Numbered from the stretch's first letter, positions 24,347-32,630 are shown. The stretch: DNA of 36,425 nucleotides from an uncultured Gammaproteobacteria bacterium (GCA_913054495.1 CAJXIY010000018.1:1-36425); one strand, 5' to 3'. Translations and numbers: made by a program. The notes: a model not told the origin generated them from the sequence alone.

Positions 24347-25531
24347 TCAAACCACTCCACTGTCATAAAATGCCTCGATGCGACTGGCGTCGAAGCCCAA
24401 CTCCGCCAAAATCTCCCGAGTATGTTCGCCAACGGCCGGAACCGGGCCCAGGCTTGGCTCGAAGCTTGAGTTGTTTCCCGGTGGCTTGAAGCCAGAGACG
24501 GAGCCCGCAGGCGTATCGACTTCGATGATTCTCTGTATCGCTTGCAACTGCGGATGCTGCCAAACCGCCTGCATATCATTCACATTGGCATAGGCAATCT
24601 GCGCTGCATCCAGTTTGCCGGATAGCTGTTGCGCAGTCAGCCCGGCGAAGACCTGCTGAATTATTTTCCTCAGTTGCTCGCGATTGTCAGATCGCAGCGT
24701 GTTGGCCTTGAAGCGCTCATCACTTATCAATGTCGCTTGTTCCATCACGTCACAACAAAACGCTTCCCACTCTCTTTCATTCTGAATTCCCAACATGATG
24801 ACCTTGTCATCGCCGGTGGAGAATGCGCCATAGGGATAGATGCTGGCGTGATCGGTAGCGGTGCGAGTAGGGGGCTCGGCGCCATCATAGGCGTAGTACA
24901 GGGGGAAACCCATCCATTCGACCATGGCTTCGAGCATGGAAATATCGATGTTGCTGCCGCTGCCGGTTTTAGAACGCTGGATAAGCGCGGCGAGAATCGC
25001 GCTGTGAGCCTGGGTGCCGGCGGCGATGTCGGCGATGGAGATACCGCTCTTCACCATGTCATCGCCGTTGCCGGTTACCGACAGAAATCCGGCTTCGGCC
25101 TGCACTAACAGGTCATAGGCTTTCTTGCTTCGGTAAGGGCCGTCGACACCATAGCCGGAAATATTACAGACGATGAGTTGGGGAAATTGCGACTCCAGGT
25201 CTGCATAGGACAGCCCCATCTTCCTGGTCGCACCGGGCGCCAGATTTTGTACCAGGACGTCGGCGCCGGCCAGTAACTTGTGCAGAATAGTAGTCGCGCC
25301 TGCGTGCTTTAGATCGAGAGTCATGCTCAACTTCGATCTGTTAGTCCAGATAAAGTGTGAGGACTGACCCCTGACGCGGTGGTCATAGTCGCGCGCAAAA
25401 TCGCCGCTGCCCCGGCGCTCGATCTTTATGACCCGGGCACCGAGTTCGGCAAGCTGGCGCGTGCACAGTGGTGCCGCTATCGCGTGTTCCAGGGAAATGA
25501 CCGTGATTCCGGTAAGCGGGGGAGATGACAT
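24347..25531 (-). CDS. CaiB/BaiF family CoA transferase
   Basis: A 394-residue family III CoA transferase. The N-terminal GITVISLEHAIAAPLCTRQL and VIKIERRGSGDFARDYD bind CoA. The catalytic aspartate is Asp140 in KKAYDLLVQAEAG. Later motifs GISIADIAAGTQAHSAILAA and SNIDISMLEAMVEWM are standard. Length is normal. It starts one base after the stop of the hot-dog hydratase gene (25533-26393), so the pair is translationally coupled. With the lyase and second hydratase across the divergent gap it fits either an itaconate CoA transferase (Ict) or a mesaconyl-CoA C1-C4 transferase (Mct). The sequence alone does not decide. Confidence 0.9.
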   Translation of the reverse strand: MSSPPLTGITVISLEHAIAAPLCTRQLAELGARVIKIERRGSGDFARDYDHRVRGQSSHFIWTNRSKLSMTLDLKHAGATTILHKLLAGADVLVQNLAPGATRKMGLSYADLESQFPQLIVCNISGYGVDGPYRSKKAYDLLVQAEAGFLSVTGNGDDMVKSGISIADIAAGTQAHSAILAALIQRSKTGSGSNIDISMLEAMVEWMGFPLYYAYDGAEPPTRTATDHASIYPYGAFSTGDDKVIMLGIQNEREWEAFCCDVMEQATLISDERFKANTLRSDNREQLRKIIQQVFAGLTAQQLSGKLDAAQIAYANVNDMQAVWQHPQLQAIQRIIEVDTPAGSVSGFKPPGNNSSFEPSLGPVPAVGEHTREILAELGFDASRIEAFYDSGVV

Positions 25532-25532
25532 G

Positions 25533-26393
25533 CTAGGTGATTACCACCGTTGCCGAGGCATCCATGCACAGTGCGCCGGCATGATCCTGAATCCAGAGTT
25601 TGCAGTGGCCTTCGGCGTCCGGGAGCGAGCCACAGACCTGGAAGTCATTGCCATCGAAAACCGGATGCATGGCTCTGAATTTGAATTTTGTGATCTTGTT
25701 GCCGCCGATCTGTTGCAGCAAGGCATCTACCAGCAGGGTTGCCAGCAGCGGACCATGGACGATGAGGCCGGGATAGCCCTCGGTGTTTGTGACATAGTCG
25801 CGATCATAATGTATTCGATGACCGTTGAAGGTGAGTGCGGAATATCGAAACAAGAACACCGGGTCCGGCGTGATGGTGTTGTGGAAATCGGCTTGGGCGG
25901 GCGCGGGTTCAGGTGTTGGCAGAGTGGCATTGGCCGCGGCTTTCTCTCGGAAAACGAGTTCATACTCTTCACTAAGCGCCAAGCCGTTCTCACCGGTGAT
26001 CTCATGTCCGACGCAGACGAAGGCCAGTTGGCCGCTGCGACCTTGCTTCATGTTGATGCTCTTGATGGTGGAAGTTCTCTGGACGGTTTCGCCGGCACGC
26101 AGGGCTCGGTAAAATTCGAATCGACTGCCAGCCCACATTCTTCTCGGTAGTTCGATTGGCGGCAGGAAGTCACCTTTCCTGGCATGGCCGTCTGCGGCCA
26201 AAGCCGACTGCGTGGCAGGATTGAGGAAATACAGCCAGTGCCATAAGGGTGGCAATTCAAAGCCCTCAGAAATGGAAAGCTTGGTCTTGTTAAGCGTCGC
26301 CGCCATCGCTACCAGGGGCGCCAGTGTGAGAATATCGCTATGGCGCTCGCTGTTACCGATCCAGCTTGAAAATTGTTCTGTCTGTGTATCCAT
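25533..26393 (-). CDS. Two-hot-dog MaoC-like hydratase (Meh/Ich type)
   Basis: A 286-residue protein of the FAS1-like/HTD2 dehydratase group, in which two hot-dog folds are joined. The N-terminal fold lacks a clear catalytic motif (ELPRRMWAGSRFEFYRALRA). The C-terminal one holds the hydratase site NGHRIHYDRDY (Asn190, His195, Asp197) followed by GYPGLIVHGP. Length and layout match mesaconyl-C4-CoA hydratase and itaconyl-CoA hydratase. The reaction would be addition of water to an unsaturated C5-dicarboxyl-CoA to give citramalyl-CoA. It is the first gene of the minus-strand operon and diverges from the second hydratase gene. Confidence 0.85.
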   Translation of the reverse strand: MDTQTEQFSSWIGNSERHSDILTLAPLVAMAATLNKTKLSISEGFELPPLWHWLYFLNPATQSALAADGHARKGDFLPPIELPRRMWAGSRFEFYRALRAGETVQRTSTIKSINMKQGRSGQLAFVCVGHEITGENGLALSEEYELVFREKAAANATLPTPEPAPAQADFHNTITPDPVFLFRYSALTFNGHRIHYDRDYVTNTEGYPGLIVHGPLLATLLVDALLQQIGGNKITKFKFRAMHPVFDGNDFQVCGSLPDAEGHCKLWIQDHAGALCMDASATVVIT

Positions 26394-26552
26394 ATGTAAG
26401 GCGCCGGCTGTCAGTGGGGTGGGTCAGTTGGTGATAGCTGACGTGCCACATCGAGAATTTAATGGATGCGAGTCGAAGTTGCTACTAAAATGGTCGCCGC
26501 AGTGGCTTACTCACAGTGGTTAATCCTTAACCGAATCAACCGAGGTCTTATT

Positions 26553-27005
26553 TTGGCCGGAAAATATTTTGAAGAATTGGAAGTGGGTGCGGTGTTCGAG
26601 CATCAGCCGCACCGCACCATTACCGAAACCGACAACCTGTTATTCAGCACCATGACCCATAATCCGCAGCCGCTACATATCGATGCGGAATTTGCAAAGC
26701 AGTCACAATACGGTCAGATTCTGGTGAATAGCCTGTTTACGCTGGGCCTGGTGATCGGATTATCCGTCGCCGATACCACCATGGGTACTACCATCGGCAA
26801 TCTCGGCATGGAGAAAACAGAATTTCCCAACCCGGTATTTATCGGCGATACGATTCGAGTCGTCACCCGTATCGTCGACAAGCGAGAATCCAAGACCAAG
26901 CCCGATCGTGGCATCGTCTGGTTCGAGCATATTGGCTATAACCAGCGCGACGAAATCGTCTGTGAGTGTCTGCGTAAGGGCATGATGATAAGGAAGTCTT
27001 CGTAG
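26553..27005 (+). CDS. MaoC-like hydratase
   Basis: About 150 residues if translation starts at the TTG at 26553 (MAGKYFEELEVGAVFEHQ), which gives the standard family N-terminus and has AGG 7 bases upstream. An ATG at 26466 would add 29 residues with no family resemblance. The hydratase-2 motif is FSTMTHNPQPLHIDAEFA, with Asn37, His42 and Asp44 as the likely active-site and structural residues. The stop overlaps the GTG start of the lyase gene by one base, so the two are coupled. It probably acts on a methylmalyl/mesaconyl-type CoA ester. Confidence 0.85.
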   Translation: MAGKYFEELEVGAVFEHQPHRTITETDNLLFSTMTHNPQPLHIDAEFAKQSQYGQILVNSLFTLGLVIGLSVADTTMGTTIGNLGMEKTEFPNPVFIGDTIRVVTRIVDKRESKTKPDRGIVWFEHIGYNQRDEIVCECLRKGMMIRKSS

Positions 27006-27883
27006 TGCGCCGGCGCAGATCGATTCATTTCGTGCCCGGTGGCAATGACAAGATGCTGAACAAGGCGCTGGGTCTGCCTGCGGATGCTTTGATCCTCGAC
27101 CTGGAAGATTCGGTGACACCGCAGCACAAGGAGGCGGTGCGAGGAGAAGTGTGCGACTGGTTGCGGGCAACAGATTTCGGCAAGCAGGAGCGTCTGGTGC
27201 GAATCAATCCCATCGATTCGCAGTGGGGCAGGCCCGACCTGGAAGCGGTGCTGCAACATAAACCGGATGGCATCGTCTTGCCGAAGGTGCTGGACCTGAA
27301 AACCGTGGTTGCGGTGGACCAATTGATCGTCAACCAAGAACAAACCACCGGCGCCGATTTAAGTGACGTCAAACTACTGCTGATCGGCACCGAATTGGCT
27401 GGGGCGGTGTTTAATTTGCGCGACATGGTTACCCATGAGCGTGTCGATGGTGTCACCTGGGGTGCTGAAGATTTATCCATGTCACTCGGTGCGCGTGCCA
27501 AGCGGGACCAAGATGGCAACTATCTCGAGGTGTTCAGTTTCGTGCGTTCCCTGTGTTTACTGGCGGCGGTGGCGGCGGAAGTTCAGCCCGTCGACGCGGT
27601 GTATGTGGATATAAAAAACCTGGATGGATTAAGACGGGAATGCCAGACCGCGGCAGATATGGGCTTTACCGGCAAGATAACCATCCACCCGGACCAGATA
27701 GAAATAGTAAATCAGGCCTTCACCCCGACTCCGGCAGAAATTGAACAGGCGGCGGCATTGGTTGCTGCATTCGAAGAGAATCGCGAAGCCGGGAAGATGG
27801 CATTCAGCTTTAACGGGGAGATGGTCGACGTACCACACCTGAAGAGAGCGCAGGCAATTCTTGCCAGGGATAATGGCGAGTAG
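27005..27883 (+). CDS. CitE/HpcH-HpaI family CoA lyase
   Basis: A 292-residue TIM-barrel lyase of the CitE-like group, starting at GTG. Key residues are LDLEDSV (32-38), Arg67 in VRINP, Glu130 in GTELAGAVFNL and Asp156 in GAEDLS; the last two bind Mg. The later GFTGKITIHPDQI is the family signature. It would cleave (or form) malyl-, beta-methylmalyl- or citramalyl-CoA to acetyl- or propionyl-CoA and glyoxylate or pyruvate. Coupled to the MaoC hydratase by a one-base overlap and followed by an acyl-CoA dehydrogenase, it fits citramalyl-CoA lyase (Ccl) or Mcl-type roles. Confidence 0.9.
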   Translation: MRRRRSIHFVPGGNDKMLNKALGLPADALILDLEDSVTPQHKEAVRGEVCDWLRATDFGKQERLVRINPIDSQWGRPDLEAVLQHKPDGIVLPKVLDLKTVVAVDQLIVNQEQTTGADLSDVKLLLIGTELAGAVFNLRDMVTHERVDGVTWGAEDLSMSLGARAKRDQDGNYLEVFSFVRSLCLLAAVAAEVQPVDAVYVDIKNLDGLRRECQTAADMGFTGKITIHPDQIEIVNQAFTPTPAEIEQAAALVAAFEENREAGKMAFSFNGEMVDVPHLKRAQAILARDNGE

Positions 27884-27931
27884 TTTTACGCCGCCGGATG
27901 TTGCTTGGAAAGCTGCTGACAGAGGAACGAT

Positions 27932-29098
27932 ATGGACTTTGAGGAAAGTGATGAACAGCGATTAATTCGCCAGTCGGTTGCCAAGCTGTGCCGGGAATTC
28001 CCCGATGACTACTGGGAGCAACACGATAGGGAAGGGGTGTTCCCGGATGATTTCTTCAATCGGATGGCGGCGGCAGGCTGGATTGGTGTCGCCATGCCGG
28101 AACGCTACGGCGGTGCCGGCAAGGGCATACAGGAGGCGGCGATCATTCTCGAAGAAGTGGCGGCGTCCGGTGCCGCCATGAACGGCGCAACTGCCATACA
28201 CCTGTCTATTTTCGGCATGCATCCGGTGGTCAAACACGGCAGCGAAGCGATGCGCGAGAAGTATCTGCCCCTCGTCGCCAGTGGCGAGATGCACGTAGCC
28301 TTCGGTGTCACCGAACCCGATGCCGGCAGCGATACCACCGCCATCAAAACCTTCGCCCGGCGCGAAGGTGACCACTACCTGGTGCGGGGGCGTAAGGTCT
28401 GGACCAGCAAGGCGATGGAGTCTGAGCGGGTGTTGTTACTGGTGCGGACCACGCCCAGGGCCGAAGTCAAACGCAAGACCGATGGCATGACGCTGTTGCT
28501 TGCCGAGTTAAAAAAACCGGAGGTGTCTATTTCTCCGATCCCGAAGTTGGGTCGCAATGCCGTGCGCACCTGCGAGGTCGTCTATGACGATCTCAGGGTG
28601 GACTTCGCCGATAGAGTGGGCGAAGAAGGCGAAGGCTTCCGCTATCTGCTGGATGGCCTCAACGCGGAACGCATACTGATCGCGGCGGAGGCAATCGGTA
28701 TTGGTCGGGCCGCGCTGCGACGCGCGGTGCGCTACGCCAATGAGCGGGTGGTGTTCGACCGGCCTATTGGGAAGAACCAGGGTATTGCCTTTCCCCTCGC
28801 CGAGGCGCGTATCAAGCTCGACGCCGCCGATCTGCTGACCAAGAAGGCGGCCTGGTTGTTGGACAATGATAAACCCTGTGGCGCCGAGGCCAATATGGCC
28901 AAATGGCTCGCCGCCGAAGCCGGGTTCTTCGCCGCCGATGCGGCGATTCAGACCCATGGCGGCTATGGCTATGCGAGGGAATACCATGTGGAACGTTACT
29001 GGCGTGAAGCCCGGTTGATGAAGTTGGCGCCCATCTCCCAGGAGATGATCCTCAACTTTGTCTCCGAACACGTGCTGGAACTGCCCCGCTCTTACTAG
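27932..29098 (+). CDS. Acyl-CoA dehydrogenase
   Basis: A 388-residue FAD acyl-CoA dehydrogenase with GAGGAACG just upstream of the ATG. The standard layout is present: N-terminal helices, the flavin-binding FGVTEPDAGSDTTAIKT (124-140) and WTSKAMES, GMTLLLAEL, LGRNAVRTCEV, then FDRPIGKNQGIAFPLAEA and IQTHGGYGYAREYHVERYWR. The usual C-terminal catalytic Glu is not in the expected YEGT context; Glu246 in LNAERILIAAEA is the likely base, as in isovaleryl-CoA-type enzymes. It is the third gene of the plus-strand CoA operon. Similar dehydrogenases accompany itaconate gene clusters in Pseudomonas. The substrate is unknown. Confidence 0.93.
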   Translation: MDFEESDEQRLIRQSVAKLCREFPDDYWEQHDREGVFPDDFFNRMAAAGWIGVAMPERYGGAGKGIQEAAIILEEVAASGAAMNGATAIHLSIFGMHPVVKHGSEAMREKYLPLVASGEMHVAFGVTEPDAGSDTTAIKTFARREGDHYLVRGRKVWTSKAMESERVLLLVRTTPRAEVKRKTDGMTLLLAELKKPEVSISPIPKLGRNAVRTCEVVYDDLRVDFADRVGEEGEGFRYLLDGLNAERILIAAEAIGIGRAALRRAVRYANERVVFDRPIGKNQGIAFPLAEARIKLDAADLLTKKAAWLLDNDKPCGAEANMAKWLAAEAGFFAADAAIQTHGGYGYAREYHVERYWREARLMKLAPISQEMILNFVSEHVLELPRSY

Positions 29099-29304
29099 CA
29101 GGCATTGCGGCCCACGACACTGCCGCCGATGCCGAGGCCGGCACCCCCAACGGCGGTGATTTACCGGCCTGGCCGGTGTACGATCTGGAGACGCAACAAC
29201 ACCAGGTACTGGGCGCCAAGGTAGGCCAGGGATCGATATTACGTAAGCAGGAACTGGACGAACTCGATCGGTATTTCAGTGATAGATTCAGTTCCGCTCC
29301 ATAA
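29099..29304 (+). pseudogene. Carboxylesterase type B C-terminal remnant
   Basis: Directly after the acyl-CoA dehydrogenase stop, an open frame of about 68 codons without a start runs to TAA at 29302. It encodes TPNGGDLPAWPVYDLETQQH, then QVLGAKVGQG and RKQELDELDRYF. This is the C-terminal end of type B carboxylesterases, where a DPNG-LP-WP-Y segment and a final LD-rich helix are standard. Nothing of the catalytic part is present, so it is a relic. The next gene's upstream region begins inside it. Confidence 0.75.
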
Positions 29305-29347
29305 TTTAATCGGGATTCACGGCAACAACAGAGGCAGCGCAGGCAAT

Positions 29348-30226
29348 ATGAAAAAGGGATTCGGCATGATGAGGAACCACCTAGGGACAGTATTTTCGGG
29401 ACTGAGTCTGGTGTTGCTCAGTTGCCTGATTGGTATCGGCGCCAATGCGCAGGAACTGTCGCCCCGGGATGATCCGGCGGTGCAACGGGTCGCGCCCTTC
29501 CAGGTGTTCGACAACCTCTATTACGTAGGCGCCAGGTGGGTTTCGGCCTGGGTGCTGGAAACCGACCAGGGCCTGATTCTCTTCGATGCCCTCTACGGCG
29601 AACTGACCGAGCTCATCATCGACGGCATGGAGGAATTGGGTCTGGATCCCCATGATCTCCGTTACGTCATCGTGACCCACGCCCACTACGATCACATCGG
29701 TGGCGCCAGGCGCATGCAACAGGAGTTTGGCGCGGTCATGATGATGACCGATTCGGACTGGCAGATGACGACCGAACCGGCGATTTATCAGGAATACCCC
29801 GCGCCCATGCGCCACCTGACGGCAACCGATGGCAGCACCCTGAATCTCGGTCGTACCCGGCTCGAGTTCTTCCAGACGCCAGGCCATACCCCCGGTGTGC
29901 TCTCGACCCGTTTCACGGTCTACGATGACGGCTACCCCCACGATGCCTTCATGTTTGGTGGCGTGGGTCTGAATTTCAGTGGCGTGGAGCGCACCAATAT
30001 GTATATCGACAGCGTGAAACGGATTCAGAAAATGTCGGGGATAGAAGTCAATATTCCCAATCACGAAGGTTCCGGTGCAGTTTTCGCTCGCAATGAATTA
30101 CTGAAACAGCGTAAGGAAGGTGAACCCCACCCCTTTGTGGATGCGGATGGATTCAGCTCCTGGCTCGATACCCTGCTGGTGAACGCGCAGGCGAAGCTGG
30201 TGGAAGAAAAAGCCGCCGTTAACTAG
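29348..30226 (+). CDS. Exported metallo-beta-lactamase-fold hydrolase
   Basis: A 292-residue zinc hydrolase with a signal peptide (ending GANAQ). The ATG at 29348 is used; the ATG pair at 29366/29369 is also possible. The metal site is THAHYDHIGG (His111, His113, Asp115, His116) with a further ligand His180 in TPGHTPG and probably the His in IPNHEGSG. The spacing resembles exported B3-like proteins, but most members are not true antibiotic hydrolases. It carries a C-terminal extension (NAQAKLVEEKAAVN). The substrate is unknown. It is followed convergently by the split XRE regulator. Confidence 0.87.
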   Translation: MKKGFGMMRNHLGTVFSGLSLVLLSCLIGIGANAQELSPRDDPAVQRVAPFQVFDNLYYVGARWVSAWVLETDQGLILFDALYGELTELIIDGMEELGLDPHDLRYVIVTHAHYDHIGGARRMQQEFGAVMMMTDSDWQMTTEPAIYQEYPAPMRHLTATDGSTLNLGRTRLEFFQTPGHTPGVLSTRFTVYDDGYPHDAFMFGGVGLNFSGVERTNMYIDSVKRIQKMSGIEVNIPNHEGSGAVFARNELLKQRKEGEPHPFVDADGFSSWLDTLLVNAQAKLVEEKAAVN

Positions 30227-30274
30227 GAGCAGCCTCGATCTATGACTGCCTTGAAGGTCAGAGATATTGAATAA

Positions 30275-31066
30275 TTAATCGGAGGCTTCCCTGGATAACT
30301 CGCTGAAGAACTGTTTGCTGAAGTCGTTGGCCGGGAAATAGCTCTCGATAAGCAGTTCCTGCATCCCAATATCCAGTGCGGTGCCGAACTGGCTCAGGGT
30401 AGAAAATAAACTCAGGGTATGCTCGCCTATCTTAAAATCAACCGTCAACATGGGTCCATCGTCGCCTGACTTGTCCGGTTGCGGCCAATTCTGCGGAGGC
30501 GACATGCCAAGCAGGCGTTTATAAAGTGCTTCCTGCTGGGGATTGGAGTAAGCCAGCACCTGTTTCCGTAAACGTCGCAGCAAATGACTGGCAACTTCTT
30601 CCCAGTTTGCAATATAAGGTCGGAACCCATCCTCGGAAAATACGGCTTCGAGGATATTGTTGGTGGGTAAAGGCTTGTTGCCGGCAATCTGGATGAGGAA
30701 TTGCTGCTGTGACTGATTCGCCATCAACATATTCCAGTTGCCATCCATCACCACCGCCGGATAGGGATTGTGGTTTTCCAGGATAAGGTTCAATGCAGCC
30801 CGCACCGGTGCCATCTCTTCACTTTCTATGTCCAGTTCCGTATAAGTGGCGGCAAAGCCGCCGGAATGGAGTAGCAGGTTGCTATCCTAATGCGGCAGAT
30901 CCAGTACATCCGCCAGTCGTAGCAACATGGCGCGGCTGGGTTGAGTACGGCCCGTTTCGATGAAGCTGGTATGACGCGACGAGACATCGGCCAGCAGTGA
31001 CAAATTGAGCTGGGACAAGTGGTTTTTCTTGCGATATTCGCTTAGCAGGGGGCCAGCGGCGGACAT
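30275..31066 (-). pseudogene. XRE/MmyB-like regulator split by an in-frame TAG
   Basis: Two minus-strand pieces lie in the same frame. The first (from ATG 31066; the frame is open to 31108) encodes an XRE helix-turn-helix: LSQLNLSLLADVSSRHTSFI, then ETGRTQPSRAMLLRLADVLD. It ends LPH and TAG at 30887-30889. The second continues without a shift (SNLLLHSGGFAATYTEL, then MAPVRAALNLILENHNPYPA) and holds the MmyB-like ligand domain to the stop at 30275. Intact family members read straight through this point (LDLPLRERN...LLAAGF). A single substitution, for example CAG to TAG, would explain it. The first part alone could still bind DNA. The divergent membrane-protein gene is the usual kind of target. 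Confidence 0.82.
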
Positions 31067-31125
31067 GATGCGCTCCTTGGAATATTCGACGTGCCCTATT
31101 CTAGCCACTCAGGCTCATGGCTTCC

Positions 31126-31142
31126 ATTACCTGAGAGGTAAT
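31126..31142. promoter_or_regulatory. Candidate operator for the XRE regulator
   Basis: ATTACCT (31126-31132) and AGGTAAT (31136-31142) form a perfect 7-base inverted repeat around GAG. It lies in the divergent gap between the regulator and the membrane-protein gene at 31206, where an autoregulatory site is expected. The match is by eye and the site is single. Confidence 0.45.
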
Positions 31143-31205
31143 TGTATGGCTGCCTGAAACTGTCAGAATAGCCCCACATCGAATTAAAAGCGGGAGGAAA
31201 CCCAG

Positions 31206-31607
31206 ATGCGAATACCTAAACTACGCACGGTGCTGTACGCCAACACAGCCTTTTCAACGATCTCCGGCATGGTGATATTAGTCTTCTCGGGCTGGATAGC
31301 TGAGCGGGTGCTGGATTTTCCCAGTATTGTTTACTTGCTGATGGGAGCCGGGCTGCTCGGTTTCGCCGCCGCCGTGTTCTATGTCGCGCAGACTGTGCCT
31401 GCCACCATGGTGATGGCGCGGTGGGTGTTGTGGGCAGATATTTCCTGGGTGCTGGTTACACCAGTGGCCATCCTGTTGCTGGCAGATCGATTGACGTCGC
31501 TGGGTAGTTTATTGCTGATCGACATCGCCCTGATTGTGGCGGCACTGGCGGTATTCGAAGGGCTGGCGATCAAGGCAGAAGCGACCGGGGAATTAAGCGT
31601 AGACTGA
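31206..31607 (+). CDS. Four-helix inner-membrane protein
   Basis: A 133-residue integral membrane protein with GGGAGGA before the ATG. Four hydrophobic segments are visible: about residues 14-31 (FSTISGMVILVFSGWIAE), 39-62 (SIVYLLMGAGLLGFAAAVFY), 74-93 (VLWADISWVLVTPVAILLLA) and 100-121. The termini are charged and short. The layout resembles small uncharacterised proteins that lie divergent from XRE/MmyB regulators. The regulator beside it is split by a stop codon, so its control may be altered. Function unknown. Confidence 0.8.
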   Translation: MRIPKLRTVLYANTAFSTISGMVILVFSGWIAERVLDFPSIVYLLMGAGLLGFAAAVFYVAQTVPATMVMARWVLWADISWVLVTPVAILLLADRLTSLGSLLLIDIALIVAALAVFEGLAIKAEATGELSVD

Positions 31608-31620
31608 GTCAGCCAACACG

Positions 31621-32223
31621 TTACTGAATTTGCCAGCGTGCAAAAAGACGTCTCGCCTCACTCATTTGCTGCGGATTCATGCCGCGTTCGATTTCATCGC
31701 GTAGTAAAGCCGCTTCGATGTGTTCATTGTTGAGCGCCATGCTGGCCCAGGCATGAGCCTGCACCGGATCCGCGCTAACCGACTCTCCATCGCGGTACAT
31801 CCTGGCCAGCGTTATAGCCGCATCGGCAGAGCCGGATCTGGCCGATCGACTGTATAACTCAACCGCCTTGTCTTCATCTGCCCCGGTGCCCTGACCGGAA
31901 AAGTAGAGAGTGCCGAGGTTGAAAAGGGCGGCGATATGGCCCTGATCGGCTGCAGCCTGCGTCCATTTGAAGGCCTGATCGTAGTCCACATCTACACCTC
32001 TTCCTGTGAAATACAGTATTCCAAGGTTGTATTGCGCCACATCCAGACCCGTCTCGGCGGCGATTGCAAACTCCCTGTAGGCGGTATCGTAATCTCCATC
32101 GAAGGCCGCATTAACACCGGCTTCGTAGTCGGCTAATGCCGGCGAGATCGGTACCAGGCACAAGAGTCCAAGGGCAACATAGGACGAGCGTATTAGAGGG
32201 AATAACAGATTCAACAATTTCAT
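31621..32223 (-). CDS. Exported Sel1-repeat protein
   Basis: A 200-residue protein with a signal peptide (to about SPALA) followed by Sel1-like tetratricopeptide repeats. The repeats start near residue 34 (GVNAAFDGDYDTAYREFAIA) and continue in register: GLDVAQYNLGILYFTGRGVD, GHIAALFNLGTLYFSGQGTG and GSADAAITLARMYRDGESVS, each with the A-x-x-x-L-G-x-x-Y pattern. Such proteins bind partners in the periplasm, often regulators of signalling or envelope stress. No specific partner can be named. It is convergent with the four-helix membrane-protein gene, 13 bases away. Confidence 0.9.
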   Translation of the reverse strand: MKLLNLLFPLIRSSYVALGLLCLVPISPALADYEAGVNAAFDGDYDTAYREFAIAAETGLDVAQYNLGILYFTGRGVDVDYDQAFKWTQAAADQGHIAALFNLGTLYFSGQGTGADEDKAVELYSRSARSGSADAAITLARMYRDGESVSADPVQAHAWASMALNNEHIEAALLRDEIERGMNPQQMSEARRLFARWQIQ

Positions 32224-32311
32224 AAGTCGATGTTAATACAGCAACGCCACCATGAAAACCAACATAAGCCAGCCCATACCAATAATGCCTATGAAAAATC
32301 ACCGATTTCGC

Positions 32312-32317
32312 TATAAT
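32312..32317 (+). promoter_or_regulatory. Candidate tRNA promoter -10 box
   Basis: A consensus TATAAT at 32312 is followed by a GC-rich discriminator (ACCGCCCTC), typical of stable-RNA promoters. The -35 region is poor. It lies 129 bases before the truncated tRNA-Arg copy, on the same strand. Confidence 0.45.
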
Positions 32318-32445
32318 ACCGCCCTCTCGAAGGCCGCAGCCCGCAGCAATTGGCTGGAATTCAGAAGACCGAACCAGAAAATCGCTCCGCTGCTCTCGTT
32401 GAAGCCAAGTCCTTTAACGGCGAGCACCAGCCATTAGAGAGTCCT

Positions 32446-32504
32446 GCACCCGTAGCTCAGCTGGATAGAGTACCTGGCTACGAACTAGGGGGTCGCATGT
32501 TCGA
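32446..32504 (+). pseudogene. Truncated tRNA-Arg(ACG) copy
   Basis: These 59 bases are identical to the first 59 bases of the intact tRNA at 32631. They run through the acceptor 5' strand, D arm and anticodon arm into the T loop (CATGTTCGA) and then stop abruptly. The 3' part, including the acceptor 3' strand and CCA, is absent, so it cannot make a tRNA. Confidence 0.9.
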
Positions 32505-32630
32505 CCAGCAGCGCAGCTGCGCAGGACGGCTGCAAGCCGCCGCGAAGCGGTGAGGATTTTGGCTTCGCCAAAACCCGAATCAATCTTGCCGGACCTGCCC
32601 TGCAGAATTGATAGTAGGTAAAACGATTAC
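32505..32630 (+). mobile_element. Structured insert between tRNA-Arg half and intact tRNA
   Basis: This 126-base stretch follows the truncated tRNA. It carries a perfect 12-base palindrome GCGCAGCTGCGC (32511-32522), a hairpin CCGC-GAA-GCGG (32540-32550) and a hairpin TTTTGGC-TTC-GCCAAAA (32557-32573). An ATCAAT/ATTGAT pair follows near its right end. No protein is encoded. The arrangement suggests a small element inserted in the T loop of the tRNA that carries a replacement 5' tRNA end, but this is inference. Confidence 0.5.

Noticed and set aside
26394-26552. GTCAG/CTGAC dyad as an operator for the CoA cluster
   Set aside because: Only 5-base arms with a 10-base spacer; no regulator gene is adjacent to support it.
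29348-30226. True class B3 antibiotic beta-lactamase
   Set aside because: The zinc motif is shared, but the sequence elsewhere does not show a recognisable lactamase subgroup, so only the fold is claimed.
30227-30274. Terminator between the convergent hydrolase and regulator genes
   Set aside because: No stem of useful length or T-run is visible.
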